A stretch of 51,524 nt of DNA from an uncultured Eubacteriales bacterium. GTDB lineage: Bacteria; Bacillota; Clostridia; Christensenellales; Aristaeellaceae. Numbering within the stretch: position 1 is the first letter of the stretch; every line of letters begins with the position of its first letter. The notes under the pieces were generated by a model, which did no database searches, was not told the origin of the DNA, and saw only the letters and a list, made by a program, of their open reading frames with translations. The position numbers were made by a program, and so were the translations under genes. The DNA is taken from positions 1-51,524 of the forward strand of contig CACZHW010000020.1 in NCBI GenBank assembly GCA_902781095.1. Direction: 5' to 3'. This document shows, piece by piece, positions 25,858 to 34,584 of the stretch.

Positions 25858-26478
25858 TTACTTGTCCGCGGTTTCCTCTGCGGGCATGGGTGCCAGCGTG
25901 CAGATGACGCGGCCGTCCGCACGGGCGGTCAGCGCGCCGTCCGTCACGACAAAGTACGGATGGTTGCGGACCATCGGCAGGGATTCCAGCACGGTGCAGC
26001 CAGAAAACGGATTGCCGGACAACTGTGAAACGCTTTCGGGCAGCGTGACGTAGAGCAGGGAGGTGCAGCCGTCAAACGCGCCGTCTCCGACGGAAACCAG
26101 CGTCTCCGGTAACGCGCAGCCGACGAGATTTACGCAGCCCGCGAAGGCCTCCTCCGCGATTTCGGCAAGGCCGTACGAAAAGCGGATTTCCCGCACGGAC
26201 GAACCCCGCAGCGCCCCCCTGCCGATGGTGCGGATGCTGCGCGGCAGGGAGAGGGAGTCCACGGCAAGGCCGGAAAGGGCCTCCTCGGCGATGCCTGTGA
26301 CCGGCAGGCCCTCCGCAGCCTCGGGCAGCAGCAGCGCCGCCTCCGGTACGCCGGTGTATCCGGCGATCAGCATCCCGCCGGCGCCGTCCGGCGTGAAGGA
26401 CAGGGCAAAGCCCTCTTCTCCGCGGGCCGGAAGGCAGAGGGAGCAGAGCAGAATCAGCAGTATAAAAAGGCGCCTCAT
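25858..26478 (-). CDS. Secreted leucine-rich-repeat (BspA/LRR_5) protein
   Basis: Exported protein of 206 residues. The signal peptide is MRRLFILLILLCSLCLPARG. The mature part is a run of LRR_5-type units with the pattern xxIxxxAFxGCxxLxxVxLPxxVxxI, for example IAEEAFAGCVNLVGCALPET and VGDGAFDGCTSLLYVTLPES. Such repeats form solenoids and mediate binding at cell surfaces in BspA-like proteins. There is no visible anchor. The ATG follows AAGGAG. It is first in an operon with the membrane protein at 24945-25832 and is divergent from the two large LRR-containing proteins at 26727-32969. Confidence 0.85.
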   Translation of the reverse strand: MRRLFILLILLCSLCLPARGEEGFALSFTPDGAGGMLIAGYTGVPEAALLLPEAAEGLPVTGIAEEALSGLAVDSLSLPRSIRTIGRGALRGSSVREIRFSYGLAEIAEEAFAGCVNLVGCALPETLVSVGDGAFDGCTSLLYVTLPESVSQLSGNPFSGCTVLESLPMVRNHPYFVVTDGALTARADGRVICTLAPMPAEETADK

Positions 26479-26511
26479 ACGGTCTCCTTTCAGGGGTTCG
26501 GAAGTGAAATG

Positions 26512-26540
26512 ATTGTACGACACTTTGGCTGAAGCGTCAA
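26512..26540 (-). promoter_or_regulatory. Sigma-A promoter of the LRR/membrane-protein operon
   Basis: On the minus strand TTGACG (26535-26540), 17-base spacer, TACAAT (26512-26517). Confidence 0.8.
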
Positions 26541-26619
26541 TAAAGAGAAGCCCCCCCGAACCAGACATAAATGATGATCAAACGCGTGGGCAATCCTTGG
26601 ATAAGATTTACAAAAAAGC

Positions 26620-26648
26620 TTGACAGACTTTTGCCAATCAAGTATGCT
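26620..26648 (+). promoter_or_regulatory. Sigma-A promoter of the large secreted protein
   Basis: Perfect TTGACA (26620-26625), 17-base spacer, TATGCT (26643-26648), in an AT-rich intergenic stretch. Leader about 70 bases. Confidence 0.72.
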
Positions 26649-26726
26649 GTAGACACATAATATTAATACGGATATATAACCAAAACCGTATGAATATTGT
26701 GACAGATTGAAAGGGAGGCCTGGCTT

Positions 26727-29483
26727 ATGCATGCACGCAAAGGGACGCTGCTTTTGCTGATCGCGCTGCTCTTCTGTTTCCCGGCTTTGTCTGCGGGGAT
26801 GGCGGAAGACGGCGCCGTCACAGCCGAAGGACTGATCGACAGGGGCGTCTATCACGACGATTACCCGGTCATCGAGAATTTCGTGATAGAGGAAAACGGG
26901 ACAGAACTCGGCGTGGGGGATACCGTACACTTCCGGCTCAAAGCCTCCTCGTCCACGAGTGTGCAGTCTGCTTATCTGAATTTCGGCAGGAGCAGTGATG
27001 AGGATCAATACGTACCGTTGACGCTGAACGGGGACACCGGATACTTTGAAGGCACGTATACTTTCCAGAGCACCGATGCGTCCGGCCTGTATTATGTAAC
27101 GAGCAGCAGCGTCACGGATGATTTTGATTTTTATTCTTATTACAGCATCAGTTCCAAGCGCGTGATGCAGCGCCTGCTGCCCGGTTACGTCTACCTGAAC
27201 AATGCGGAGGGCGTGTCGGAAGGGCCGATTACAAATATCGTGCTGGAGGAAAACGGGAGAGAGCTTTCCCCCGGCGATACGCTGCACTTTTCCTTCGATC
27301 TGCCCGCGCAGATGGAGGTTGACAGCATCTACGCGTATATCTACCGCAAAAACGGCGGGACGTCCATTAACCTCCGATATTACAGCTGGAACGAGAGCGG
27401 GAACCATTTTTCCTATGACGCCGCGACGGGGCATGTGACGGGCGAGTATACGCTGACGGACGCTCTGGCGGATGGAGCATATTATCTCGAAAGTATTCGT
27501 GTGTATGATTCGGACAACAATTCCTACGAAGCCGACCGTTTTGGACAGACCGATTATGCGTTTACGCTGAGCGGGGCGGTGCCGGCAGCCAATCAGACGG
27601 TGAAGGTCTCGGACATCGTCTGCGAAGAGGACGGACAGACGCTGGTGGACGGCGACACGCTGCACTTCTCCTTCAGGCTGGATACGGAAGCGGAAATCCG
27701 ATCCGCCACGGTGGAAATGAACGTGTTTGACGAGAACCAGTCGGTTTACGGATCGGGTGTTTACCATAACAAATCCTATCGAATGCAAGCGGAAGCAGCC
27801 CCGGACGAAGAAAGCGGGCTGTACCGGGCGGAATACACGCTGAAGGAGGACGACCTGTACGGCGTCTACACGGTCAGCGTCAGCGTCTCTTACGGGGAGT
27901 CGTATGCATACAGCCATTTCGACTCAAACGCCATGTTCCTGTTCGCCGAGAAAAAGGAAGAGAGCTTCAAGCGCCTGGCGCCGGCGACAGACCTGCACTG
28001 GACGGAGGACGGCTATGTTTGCTTCACCCTTCCGGAGGATCATCAAGGCAGAATAAGTATTAAACTCTTCAATGAACTGGACGAGCAATTTACTGGGCAT
28101 TCATACAGTCGGGTAAATGGATCGTTTGAGTTTAGGGATGACTTGTTTTTGACGGAAGAAGACATTGTAACCGGTAAGTACTATTTTACGGTAACCATGA
28201 AAGGCGACGGGAAGACATATTTTGATAGCGAAACGGTGAAGTCCGGTCTGTTCAGCTATCAGGCGCCGTCCAAACAGCTTGGGATGGTTTCCGCGATGGA
28301 ATGGATCGACGGTGAGGAGGGTATCAAGAGGCTGCGGATTACCATGCCGAAAGACAAAACCTGTCTGCGAGGGTATGACTTCAACTTCTATTATTCAGAA
28401 ACACTCTCCGATCCGGTGGTGGAATGCAACCTCTGGAGTATGCGTGCCTTTGGCAATGATAATGACAAAACCTACGGCTATGTAGAGGTTTATGACGATC
28501 TGCTTCAGACTTACGGCGCCGGATACTACTACGTCACGGTGCGCCTGCTCAGCGACAACATCCTGGAATGCCGAAACGGCGAGATGAGTGAACTGAGCCC
28601 GGGCTGCTACTTCGGCGCGGAAGGAAGCACCGTCGTCGAAAGGCTGAACGACGTGGTGACGCTCGGCAAGACGGCCGAGGAGATCCGGGAGCAGGTGCAG
28701 CAGATCGGCACCGCGGAGCTGAAGACCGCGCTGCTGACGGAGGAGAGCGTGCCGGACGCCCTGCGCCGGCTGGAGGCCTCGGCCAAGGCGGCGACCGTCG
28801 TCGAGGCGACGGAGGACGCGCCGGAGATCGCCGCACGCGTGACCACCGTCGGCGCCGGCCTGAACACCGTGACCGGGGAGGCGCCGAAGCTCGTCATCGA
28901 CAAGCCGAAGCAGAACGACGTGCTGCCGGCGGCGTACAATGCCGCGCTGGCCGTGCGCTTCTCCATGGAGCTGGAAAACGTCGAGAATCCGGACGACCTG
29001 AAGGTCCCGGTGCTGATCGACATTCCCGTCCCGGAGGAGATCAACCCCGCCTTCCTGATCGTGCTGCACTACCACCTCTCGAACGATGAGCCGGAAGTGA
29101 TTTCGCCTTACGTGTATCAGGCGGGCAACCGGTGGTACGCGCAGTTCGTGCTGACCAGCTTCAGCGATTTCGCGCTGACCCAGCCCCGGCCCGATGAAGC
29201 GGACCTGACGCGCCTGGAACTGCCGGCCGACCTGAAGGAGATCGAGGACAGGGCGTTTGCCGGCATCACGGCCAATGTCGTCGTCGTCCCGGAGGGCTGC
29301 ACCCGGATCGGATCCCTGGCGTTCGATAACTGCAGCGGCCTTTACGAAATCCGGATTCCGAAGAGCGTGACGTCGATCGCGGACGACGCCTTCGGAAGCA
29401 CGAAGGGCTTTGTCATCGTAACCGAAAACCGGGCGGTGATCACCAATCCGGCCTTCGCAAACATCCCGATGCAGGCCCCCTGA
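26727..29483 (+). CDS. Large secreted protein with repeated beta-sandwich modules and C-terminal LRR
   Basis: Exported protein of 918 residues, not matched to a named family. The signal peptide is about 1-24. Three clear tandem modules of about 100-110 residues follow, each opening with an I-x-x-E-[ED]-[ND]-G-x-x-L-x-x-G-D-T-[LV]-H-F motif: EENGTELGVGDTVHF, EENGRELSPGDTLHF and EDGQTLVDGDTLHF. Each closes with a Y-Y-V or Y-x-V-S strand. Two more divergent units seem to follow, to about residue 630. A helical linker comes next, then a beta domain (about 720-820), and finally LRR_5 repeats (IEDRAFAGITANVVVVPEG, IGSLAFDNCSGLYEIRIPKS). Codon use is AT-richer up to about 28550 and GC-rich after, so the gene looks chimeric. 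No anchor motif is visible. An adhesin role is inferred. Confidence 0.8.
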   Translation: MHARKGTLLLLIALLFCFPALSAGMAEDGAVTAEGLIDRGVYHDDYPVIENFVIEENGTELGVGDTVHFRLKASSSTSVQSAYLNFGRSSDEDQYVPLTLNGDTGYFEGTYTFQSTDASGLYYVTSSSVTDDFDFYSYYSISSKRVMQRLLPGYVYLNNAEGVSEGPITNIVLEENGRELSPGDTLHFSFDLPAQMEVDSIYAYIYRKNGGTSINLRYYSWNESGNHFSYDAATGHVTGEYTLTDALADGAYYLESIRVYDSDNNSYEADRFGQTDYAFTLSGAVPAANQTVKVSDIVCEEDGQTLVDGDTLHFSFRLDTEAEIRSATVEMNVFDENQSVYGSGVYHNKSYRMQAEAAPDEESGLYRAEYTLKEDDLYGVYTVSVSVSYGESYAYSHFDSNAMFLFAEKKEESFKRLAPATDLHWTEDGYVCFTLPEDHQGRISIKLFNELDEQFTGHSYSRVNGSFEFRDDLFLTEEDIVTGKYYFTVTMKGDGKTYFDSETVKSGLFSYQAPSKQLGMVSAMEWIDGEEGIKRLRITMPKDKTCLRGYDFNFYYSETLSDPVVECNLWSMRAFGNDNDKTYGYVEVYDDLLQTYGAGYYYVTVRLLSDNILECRNGEMSELSPGCYFGAEGSTVVERLNDVVTLGKTAEEIREQVQQIGTAELKTALLTEESVPDALRRLEASAKAATVVEATEDAPEIAARVTTVGAGLNTVTGEAPKLVIDKPKQNDVLPAAYNAALAVRFSMELENVENPDDLKVPVLIDIPVPEEINPAFLIVLHYHLSNDEPEVISPYVYQAGNRWYAQFVLTSFSDFALTQPRPDEADLTRLELPADLKEIEDRAFAGITANVVVVPEGCTRIGSLAFDNCSGLYEIRIPKSVTSIADDAFGSTKGFVIVTENRAVITNPAFANIPMQAP

Positions 29484-29542
29484 ACCGGGGGATGGGCAGC
29501 AGTTCTGTGCCTTCACAAAGGCCAAAAGCCGTAAGAATCATA

Positions 29543-29571
29543 TTGCTTTTGCATAGAAAATCATATAAAAT
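29543..29571 (+). promoter_or_regulatory. Promoter of the acidic LRR surface protein
   Basis: TTGCTT (29543-29548), 17-base spacer, TAAAAT (29566-29571), in an AT-rich gap after a weak CCCCC/GGGGG hairpin. Confidence 0.6.
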
Positions 29572-29612
29572 GTAGTTTAAGTATGAGCACCGTTTGTTGG
29601 GAGGGAATTTGG

Positions 29613-32600
29613 ATGAGAAAAACGCTCAGCCTGGTTCTGGCACTGTGCATGATGCTGACCATGGTTCCCGCGGGCATCGCGGAGGATTTCTTTGAGGAGG
29701 AGTCCTTCGAATCCTTTGCCGCGGAGGACTTTATCGATCTCTCTTTCGAGGAGGAGCTGCCGGAGGCGTCCTTTGTCGAGGAAGCGCCGGAGCAGTTTGA
29801 AGAGGAAACCTTCTTTGAGGATTCCGCGGAGAACTTCGCAGAAGAAACCTTCGCGGAGGATGTCTTCCAGGAGGAGGTTCCTGCAGAAGACACTTTCGAG
29901 GCGCCGGACTTCGCCGAGCCCGAACCCGCTGCGGAAGCGCTGACGGCGGAGGAGATGGCAGGCGAGAGCGAGGAAGTCTTCGTCATCGAGGAGCCCGCGG
30001 AAGAGCCGGCGCCCGAGATCGAAGAGCCGAAGACAGAAGCCGCTGAGGATGTCGTGGCGGCGGACGGCTTCGAGGACCGCAGCGTCGTCTCCATGATCAC
30101 GGATCAGACGGAGGGCGACAGCAGCGCCTTTGCCGACAACGTGAAGACCTACTGGAAGGTCGCGCCGACGGTGAACGTCATCCAGCCCAAGAAGGACGGC
30201 GTCCTGGTCGACGGGCAGATCAAGCTGCGCTGGGTGTCGGAGTGGAACGTCGATAAGACCGTGCTGCCGGCCAACGTGAAGTATTACGTCTACAAGGTCG
30301 ATCCGGATACCGGCGTGGCCACGCAGGTGAAGACGGCGAGCGCCAAGGCCATCTCCTTCACGGAGGACGGCCGGAAGGTGTCCGGCTACGGCTCCGCCGT
30401 GACGCTGAACGACCAGACGGGCGACGAAATCTACTTCGTGCGCGCGGAGAAGATTACCGCGACCGCGGAGGTCTACGGACTTTCTTCCGATCTGGTGTAT
30501 CTTTCGGACCGCCTGCCTGCCTTTGAAAACGGCCAGTGGAAGACGGTGACGATCCGGTCCCTGTCCGAGTATACGGACAAGTGGGATGCGGAAGGCAACC
30601 TCAGCCTCATGCGGCTGAAGGCGACCTGGAGCTGCGGCGGCGTGGAAGACACGGCCGCGGCGGACGAGCTGGACTTTATCGTCAAGCTGACCTACCAGGA
30701 CAAGAACGCGAATACGATCGGCAAGGTCAAGGTCATCCAGGACATTCAGTACGAGACAGACGGAAACGGCAACTTCAGAAATTTTGCCATCGAACAGACG
30801 AACGAAGAGGTGGAGGAATACACCGATCAGGGCGCCACGCACGTAATGCTCACCGTGCAGGCGAAGAAGAACGGCGTCAAGGGCGCGAAAGCCGCCAGGA
30901 CGATTCAGCTCTCCTCCGACGGTACGGCGTACAAGAAGCTGGTCGGCCTCTCCGGCAGGCAGACGGGCGACAACGAGGTGACGCTGGCCATCGACTTCAA
31001 CCGGCTCACACACCAGTACAAGATCGGCGGTTTGCTGACCGACGAGAAGCTGATGTACGATCAGGCAGCCGGCACGATGCTTCCCAAGAATGCGGCGGAC
31101 AAGTCCTGCATCCAGTATATCGATTTCCACTATACCACGGCAGCGGGAGAGAGCTACAGCTGGAGCGCCGTCAACCGGGGCAGCGAGTTCGAGAAGCACA
31201 CGCAAGGCAGCCCGGAACTGTTGAGTCAGAAGGGTGTCGCGTGGGTCGGCGTTACGGCGAAGACCAAGGAAGCCGCCAGCGTGACGGTGACCGTGCAGCC
31301 CATCAAGAAGACCAGCACCAAGGCCATCCAGGGCGAGATCCACACCGTTACCATCACCATGCAGGACAGCTGGCGCGCGAAGCCCGTGATCACGAGCCTC
31401 ACGCAGTCGGGCATCCGTGAGGCGACCCTGTGTTTCACGCAGAACCAGACGCGGGTCAAGCCGACGGCCTTCATCGTCTACGGCTTCAAGGCCAAGGCGG
31501 TCGTGAAGGTGGAGGACGGGCAGCTGACCCTCCCTGCTTCCACCACGGGCATTACGGCCGTGGATACGATCAAGCAGGAAGACGGCACCTATCTCTATAA
31601 GATCACGGGCGCAGTCGCGGCGGAAGGCGAGAGCACCTTCACCGTGCAGCCCCAGCTGACCGAGAACGGCACGAAGCAGAGCGGCGTGAAGAGCGACGCG
31701 GTGGTGCTGAACGTGCTGCCCAAGGCGAAGACCGGCGTGCTGAACCTGGCCATCGGCCCGTGGCAGGACGACGGCAGCGGCGTGACCGGCAAGGTCGAGG
31801 TAACCTTCGTCAGCATCCAGCCCAATGCAAACGTTGAGAAGTTCGTCATCTCCCTGGCGGACGCGGACAGCTTTGCCGGCGCGGACGCTTACAAGGGGAA
31901 GGTGACCCTGACCTACAAGCAGGATATGGACGCGGACGGCAACGGCTACGATGCGGACAAAAAGCTGTATCACGCGGTCTTCACCGGCGTTGAGAAGGGC
32001 AAGACTTATTCCGCACTGGCGGAGACCTTCACGGTGAACGACGGCAGGCTGGTGGACAAGGTGCTCAGCCTTGTGTACGGCGAGAGCCCGAAGGACGAGG
32101 CGATAGTAGAGAAGCCGGACGTTGAGGCGATTGCCACCAATATGGAGGCGAAGGCCAACGGAAAGGACGAAGCCGGTAACGCGGTGTTCATCGGCACCGA
32201 GGTGAACCTGAAGGACATCGTCGATGCGGAGAACTTTGACATCGTCATCGACGAAGACGACGTCATCACGCTGCCGGACGGGGACGGCAGTTACACCGTG
32301 AACCTGCCTGCGGGCGAGCATTCCGTCCGCGTGCGCCTGACGGATCCCGAGACGGGCGAGAAGGGCACCTGGTCGGATCCCTTCGCGCTGGCAGTCTATG
32401 AGGAACTGGAGGCAGTGAGCGCAACGGCTCCCGCCGAGATTCTGCTGGGCAGCCCGGTCTCGGTTGCTCTGGAAGCAAAGGGCGGCAGCGGCTCCTATAC
32501 CTGCAGGCTGTCGGTTACCTACGACGGACAGGGAGAGCCGAAGACCTACGACGGCCATGAATTTACGCCGGACCTGAAGGGCAGCTACACGATCAGCGTC

Positions 32601-32969
32601 GAGATCGTCGACAATAAGCTGACGAAGGACGGCCAGAAGCTGAGCGTGGCCTATGACCAGCCCGTCGAGGTGATGGTCGGCGACACGTTCACCGTGGGCG
32701 ACCTTACCTTCCAGGTGATGGAAGAGGACGCGACGAAGGTCCGCGTGCAGAGCTACAATGCGGACGGGGCCGAGGCTACCGTCCCGGCCACCGCGACGGA
32801 GGAAGTGAGCGGCCGCAGCTTCGCGGTCACCGAGATCGGCGAGAAGGCCTTCTTTGAGAAGACGAGCCTTGCGGCCGTGACGCTCCCCAACAGCATCGAG
32901 GTCATCGGCGTCAGCGCCTTCGAGGGCTGCACCTCTCTGGCCACGATGAATTCCGTGGACAACCCGTAA
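29613..32969 (+). CDS. Large secreted protein with acidic stalk, fibronectin-like repeats and C-terminal LRR
   Basis: Exported protein of about 1118 residues from the ATG at 29613, chosen because GGGAGGG lies 8 bases upstream and the signal peptide MRKTLSLVLALCMMLTMVPA follows at once; an ATG at 29583 is the alternative. Residues about 23-150 are extremely acidic, rich in Glu, Phe and Ala in loose FxEE/FAEE repeats. From about 170, several beta-sandwich units follow (TVNVIQPKKDGVLVDGQIKLRW looks like the start of an Fn3-like fold). Residues about 935-1020 include a possible cadherin-like unit. The end has LRR_5 repeats (IGEKAFFEKTSLAAVTLPNS, IGVSAFEGCTSLATM). It has its own promoter and terminators. 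No catalytic motif or wall anchor is visible. A surface or adhesive role is inferred. Confidence 0.8.
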   Translation: MRKTLSLVLALCMMLTMVPAGIAEDFFEEESFESFAAEDFIDLSFEEELPEASFVEEAPEQFEEETFFEDSAENFAEETFAEDVFQEEVPAEDTFEAPDFAEPEPAAEALTAEEMAGESEEVFVIEEPAEEPAPEIEEPKTEAAEDVVAADGFEDRSVVSMITDQTEGDSSAFADNVKTYWKVAPTVNVIQPKKDGVLVDGQIKLRWVSEWNVDKTVLPANVKYYVYKVDPDTGVATQVKTASAKAISFTEDGRKVSGYGSAVTLNDQTGDEIYFVRAEKITATAEVYGLSSDLVYLSDRLPAFENGQWKTVTIRSLSEYTDKWDAEGNLSLMRLKATWSCGGVEDTAAADELDFIVKLTYQDKNANTIGKVKVIQDIQYETDGNGNFRNFAIEQTNEEVEEYTDQGATHVMLTVQAKKNGVKGAKAARTIQLSSDGTAYKKLVGLSGRQTGDNEVTLAIDFNRLTHQYKIGGLLTDEKLMYDQAAGTMLPKNAADKSCIQYIDFHYTTAAGESYSWSAVNRGSEFEKHTQGSPELLSQKGVAWVGVTAKTKEAASVTVTVQPIKKTSTKAIQGEIHTVTITMQDSWRAKPVITSLTQSGIREATLCFTQNQTRVKPTAFIVYGFKAKAVVKVEDGQLTLPASTTGITAVDTIKQEDGTYLYKITGAVAAEGESTFTVQPQLTENGTKQSGVKSDAVVLNVLPKAKTGVLNLAIGPWQDDGSGVTGKVEVTFVSIQPNANVEKFVISLADADSFAGADAYKGKVTLTYKQDMDADGNGYDADKKLYHAVFTGVEKGKTYSALAETFTVNDGRLVDKVLSLVYGESPKDEAIVEKPDVEAIATNMEAKANGKDEAGNAVFIGTEVNLKDIVDAENFDIVIDEDDVITLPDGDGSYTVNLPAGEHSVRVRLTDPETGEKGTWSDPFALAVYEELEAVSATAPAEILLGSPVSVALEAKGGSGSYTCRLSVTYDGQGEPKTYDGHEFTPDLKGSYTISVEIVDNKLTKDGQKLSVAYDQPVEVMVGDTFTVGDLTFQVMEEDATKVRVQSYNADGAEATVPATATEEVSGRSFAVTEIGEKAFFEKTSLAAVTLPNSIEVIGVSAFEGCTSLATMNSVDNP

Positions 32970-32988
32970 ACAACGTGTTTTAAAGAAA

Positions 32989-33022
32989 GGGGCCGCAGAA
33001 AGCGGTCCCTTCTCTCTGTTTC
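32989..33022 (+). terminator. Terminator after the acidic LRR protein
   Basis: GGGGCCGC / GCGGTCCC (8 pairs, one G-U, loop AGAAA) followed by TTCTCTCTGTTT. A second, stronger hairpin lies just downstream. Confidence 0.7.
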
Positions 33023-33031
33023 CGGACGAAG

Positions 33032-33076
33032 AAAAGCGCCTGTCAAACGGCTGACTGCCGGATGACAGGCGCTTTT
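33032..33076. terminator. Bidirectional terminator between convergent units
   Basis: A 14-bp stem AAAAGCGCCTGTCA / TGACAGGCGCTTTT with T runs at both ends when read from either strand. It serves the surface protein gene on the plus strand and liv operon A on the minus strand. Confidence 0.9.
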
Positions 33077-33100
33077 GTGCCCGGGGCTTAAGCTTGTCCG

Positions 33101-33817
33101 TTATTTCCCCGCGCCCTTGCCGAGGTAGGCGGCCTTGACGGCGGGGTCGTTCAGCAGCTCACGGCCGGTGCCCTGCATGCCCAGCATGCCGGTCTCCAGC
33201 ACGAAGGCGTAGTCGGCGATGCGCAGGGCGGCGTTGGCGTTCTGCTCCACGAGCAGGATCGTGATGCCCTCCTCGTGCAGCGTTTCGATGATCTCGAAGA
33301 TATTTTTGATGATGAGCGGCGCCAGGCCCAGCGAGGGCTCGTCCATCATGAGCAGCTTGGGCCGCATCATCAGCGCGCGGCCCACGGCCAGCATCTGCTG
33401 CTCGCCGCCGGAGAGGGTGCCCGCCAGCTGCCAGGAGCGCTCCTTGAGGCGCGGGAACAGCTGGTAGACGTGCTCGATGTCCGCGGTGATGTCGTCTTTG
33501 CGAAGGTAAGCGCCGATGCGCAGGTTTTCCAGCACCGTGAGGTTGGGGAAGACGCGGCGCCCCTCCGGCACCATGCACAGCCCCTCGGAGACAATCTGCT
33601 GCGGCTGCTGGCCGCTGACGACGTTGCCGTCGTAGGTGATGGTGCCGCTCTTGATGGGCACGAGGCCGGAGATGGCGCGCAGCGTCGTGCTCTTGCCCGC
33701 GCCGTTCGCGCCGATGACGGCGACCGTCTGCCCCTTTTCGACCTCGAAGGAGATGCCTTTGAGCGCCTCGATGCCGCCGTAGCTGACCTTGAGGTCCATG
33801 ACCTTGAGAAGGCTCAC
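33101..33817 (-). CDS. livF: Branched-chain amino-acid importer ATPase LivF (operon A)
   Basis: One of two ATPases of a HAAT-type importer. The 238 residues show Walker A GANGAGKST, the LivF-type CMVPEGRRVFPNLTVLENL, signature TLSGGEQQMLAVGRALM, Walker B LLMMDEPSLGLAP and LLVEQNANAALRIAD. The start is GTG, in a GTGA overlap with the livG stop and behind GGAGG. It is the last gene of the operon, ahead of a bidirectional terminator. Confidence 0.94.
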   Translation of the reverse strand: MSLLKVMDLKVSYGGIEALKGISFEVEKGQTVAVIGANGAGKSTTLRAISGLVPIKSGTITYDGNVVSGQQPQQIVSEGLCMVPEGRRVFPNLTVLENLRIGAYLRKDDITADIEHVYQLFPRLKERSWQLAGTLSGGEQQMLAVGRALMMRPKLLMMDEPSLGLAPLIIKNIFEIIETLHEEGITILLVEQNANAALRIADYAFVLETGMLGMQGTGRELLNDPAVKAAYLGKGAGK

Positions 33818-34584
33818 AGCTCGTCCCCTCCTCCCAGATAGGCGTCGATGACCGCCTGGTTGTTCTGAATCTCTTCCGGTATGCCCTCGGCGATCTGCCG
33901 GCCGAACTCGATGACGTAGATGCGGTCGGAGATGCGCATGACGAGGTTCATGTGGTGCTCGATGATGAAGATGGACAGATCGAATTCGTCGCGGATGCGG
34001 CGGATGAAGTCGCCCAGCTCGTCCGTCTCCTGCGGGTTCATGCCGGCGGCCGGCTCGTCCAGCAGCAACAGTTTGGGCTTCGTCGCCAGCGCGCGGACGA
34101 TCTCCAGCAGCCGCTGCTTGCCGTAGGGCAGGGAGGTCGCCATCTCGTCCTTCAGGTCCCAGAGGTCCACGCGCCGCAGCAGCTCCTCGGTATCCTTGCG
34201 CATCTGCCGCTCCTCGGCGCCGTTCAGGCGGAAGGTAGCGGAGAGCAGGTTGCTCGTGCGGCGCAGGTGGTGCGCGGTCAGCACGTTCTCGAACACCGTC
34301 ATGGAGGAGAAGAGGCGGATGTTCTGGAAGGTCCTGGCGATGCCCATGCCCGTGATCTGGTCGGGCCGCAGGCCTGTGATGTTGTGCCCCAGCAGGGTGA
34401 TGGTGCCGGCTGTCGGCGTGTACACGCCGGTGACGGCGTTGAAGGCCGTCGTCTTGCCCGCGCCGTTGGGGCCGATGAGCGCGACGAGCTCGCCGGGATT
34501 GACGACCATGGAGAAGTCGTCCACGGCGACGACGCCGCCGAACTGCATCGTCAGATGATCGATTTTAAGGACCGGTTCGCTCAT
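33814..34584 (-). CDS. livG: Branched-chain amino-acid importer ATPase LivG (operon A)
   Basis: Second ATPase of importer A, 256 residues. Walker A is GPNGAGKTT, followed by FNAVTGVYTPTAGTI and the family GIARTFQNIRLFSSMTVFENV. The signature is unusual, SLPYGKQRLLEIVRAL, as is normal for LivG. Walker B is LLLLDEPAAGMNPQE and the switch segment is IIEHHMNLVMRISDRI. ATG overlaps livM by 4 bases and follows AGGTG. Confidence 0.94.
   Translation of the reverse strand: MSEPVLKIDHLTMQFGGVVAVDDFSMVVNPGELVALIGPNGAGKTTAFNAVTGVYTPTAGTITLLGHNITGLRPDQITGMGIARTFQNIRLFSSMTVFENVLTAHHLRRTSNLLSATFRLNGAEERQMRKDTEELLRRVDLWDLKDEMATSLPYGKQRLLEIVRALATKPKLLLLDEPAAGMNPQETDELGDFIRRIRDEFDLSIFIIEHHMNLVMRISDRIYVIEFGRQIAEGIPEEIQNNQAVIDAYLGGGDEL

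Noticed and set aside
23115..25907. 930-residue plus-strand frame across the alpha-galactosidase and membrane-protein genes
   Set aside because: It is the antisense of two well-supported genes; no start signal or recognisable domain.
29577..32558. 993-residue frame antisense to the acidic LRR protein
   Set aside because: The plus strand has signal peptide, ribosome site, promoter, LRR end and terminators; the antisense product has low-complexity composition only.
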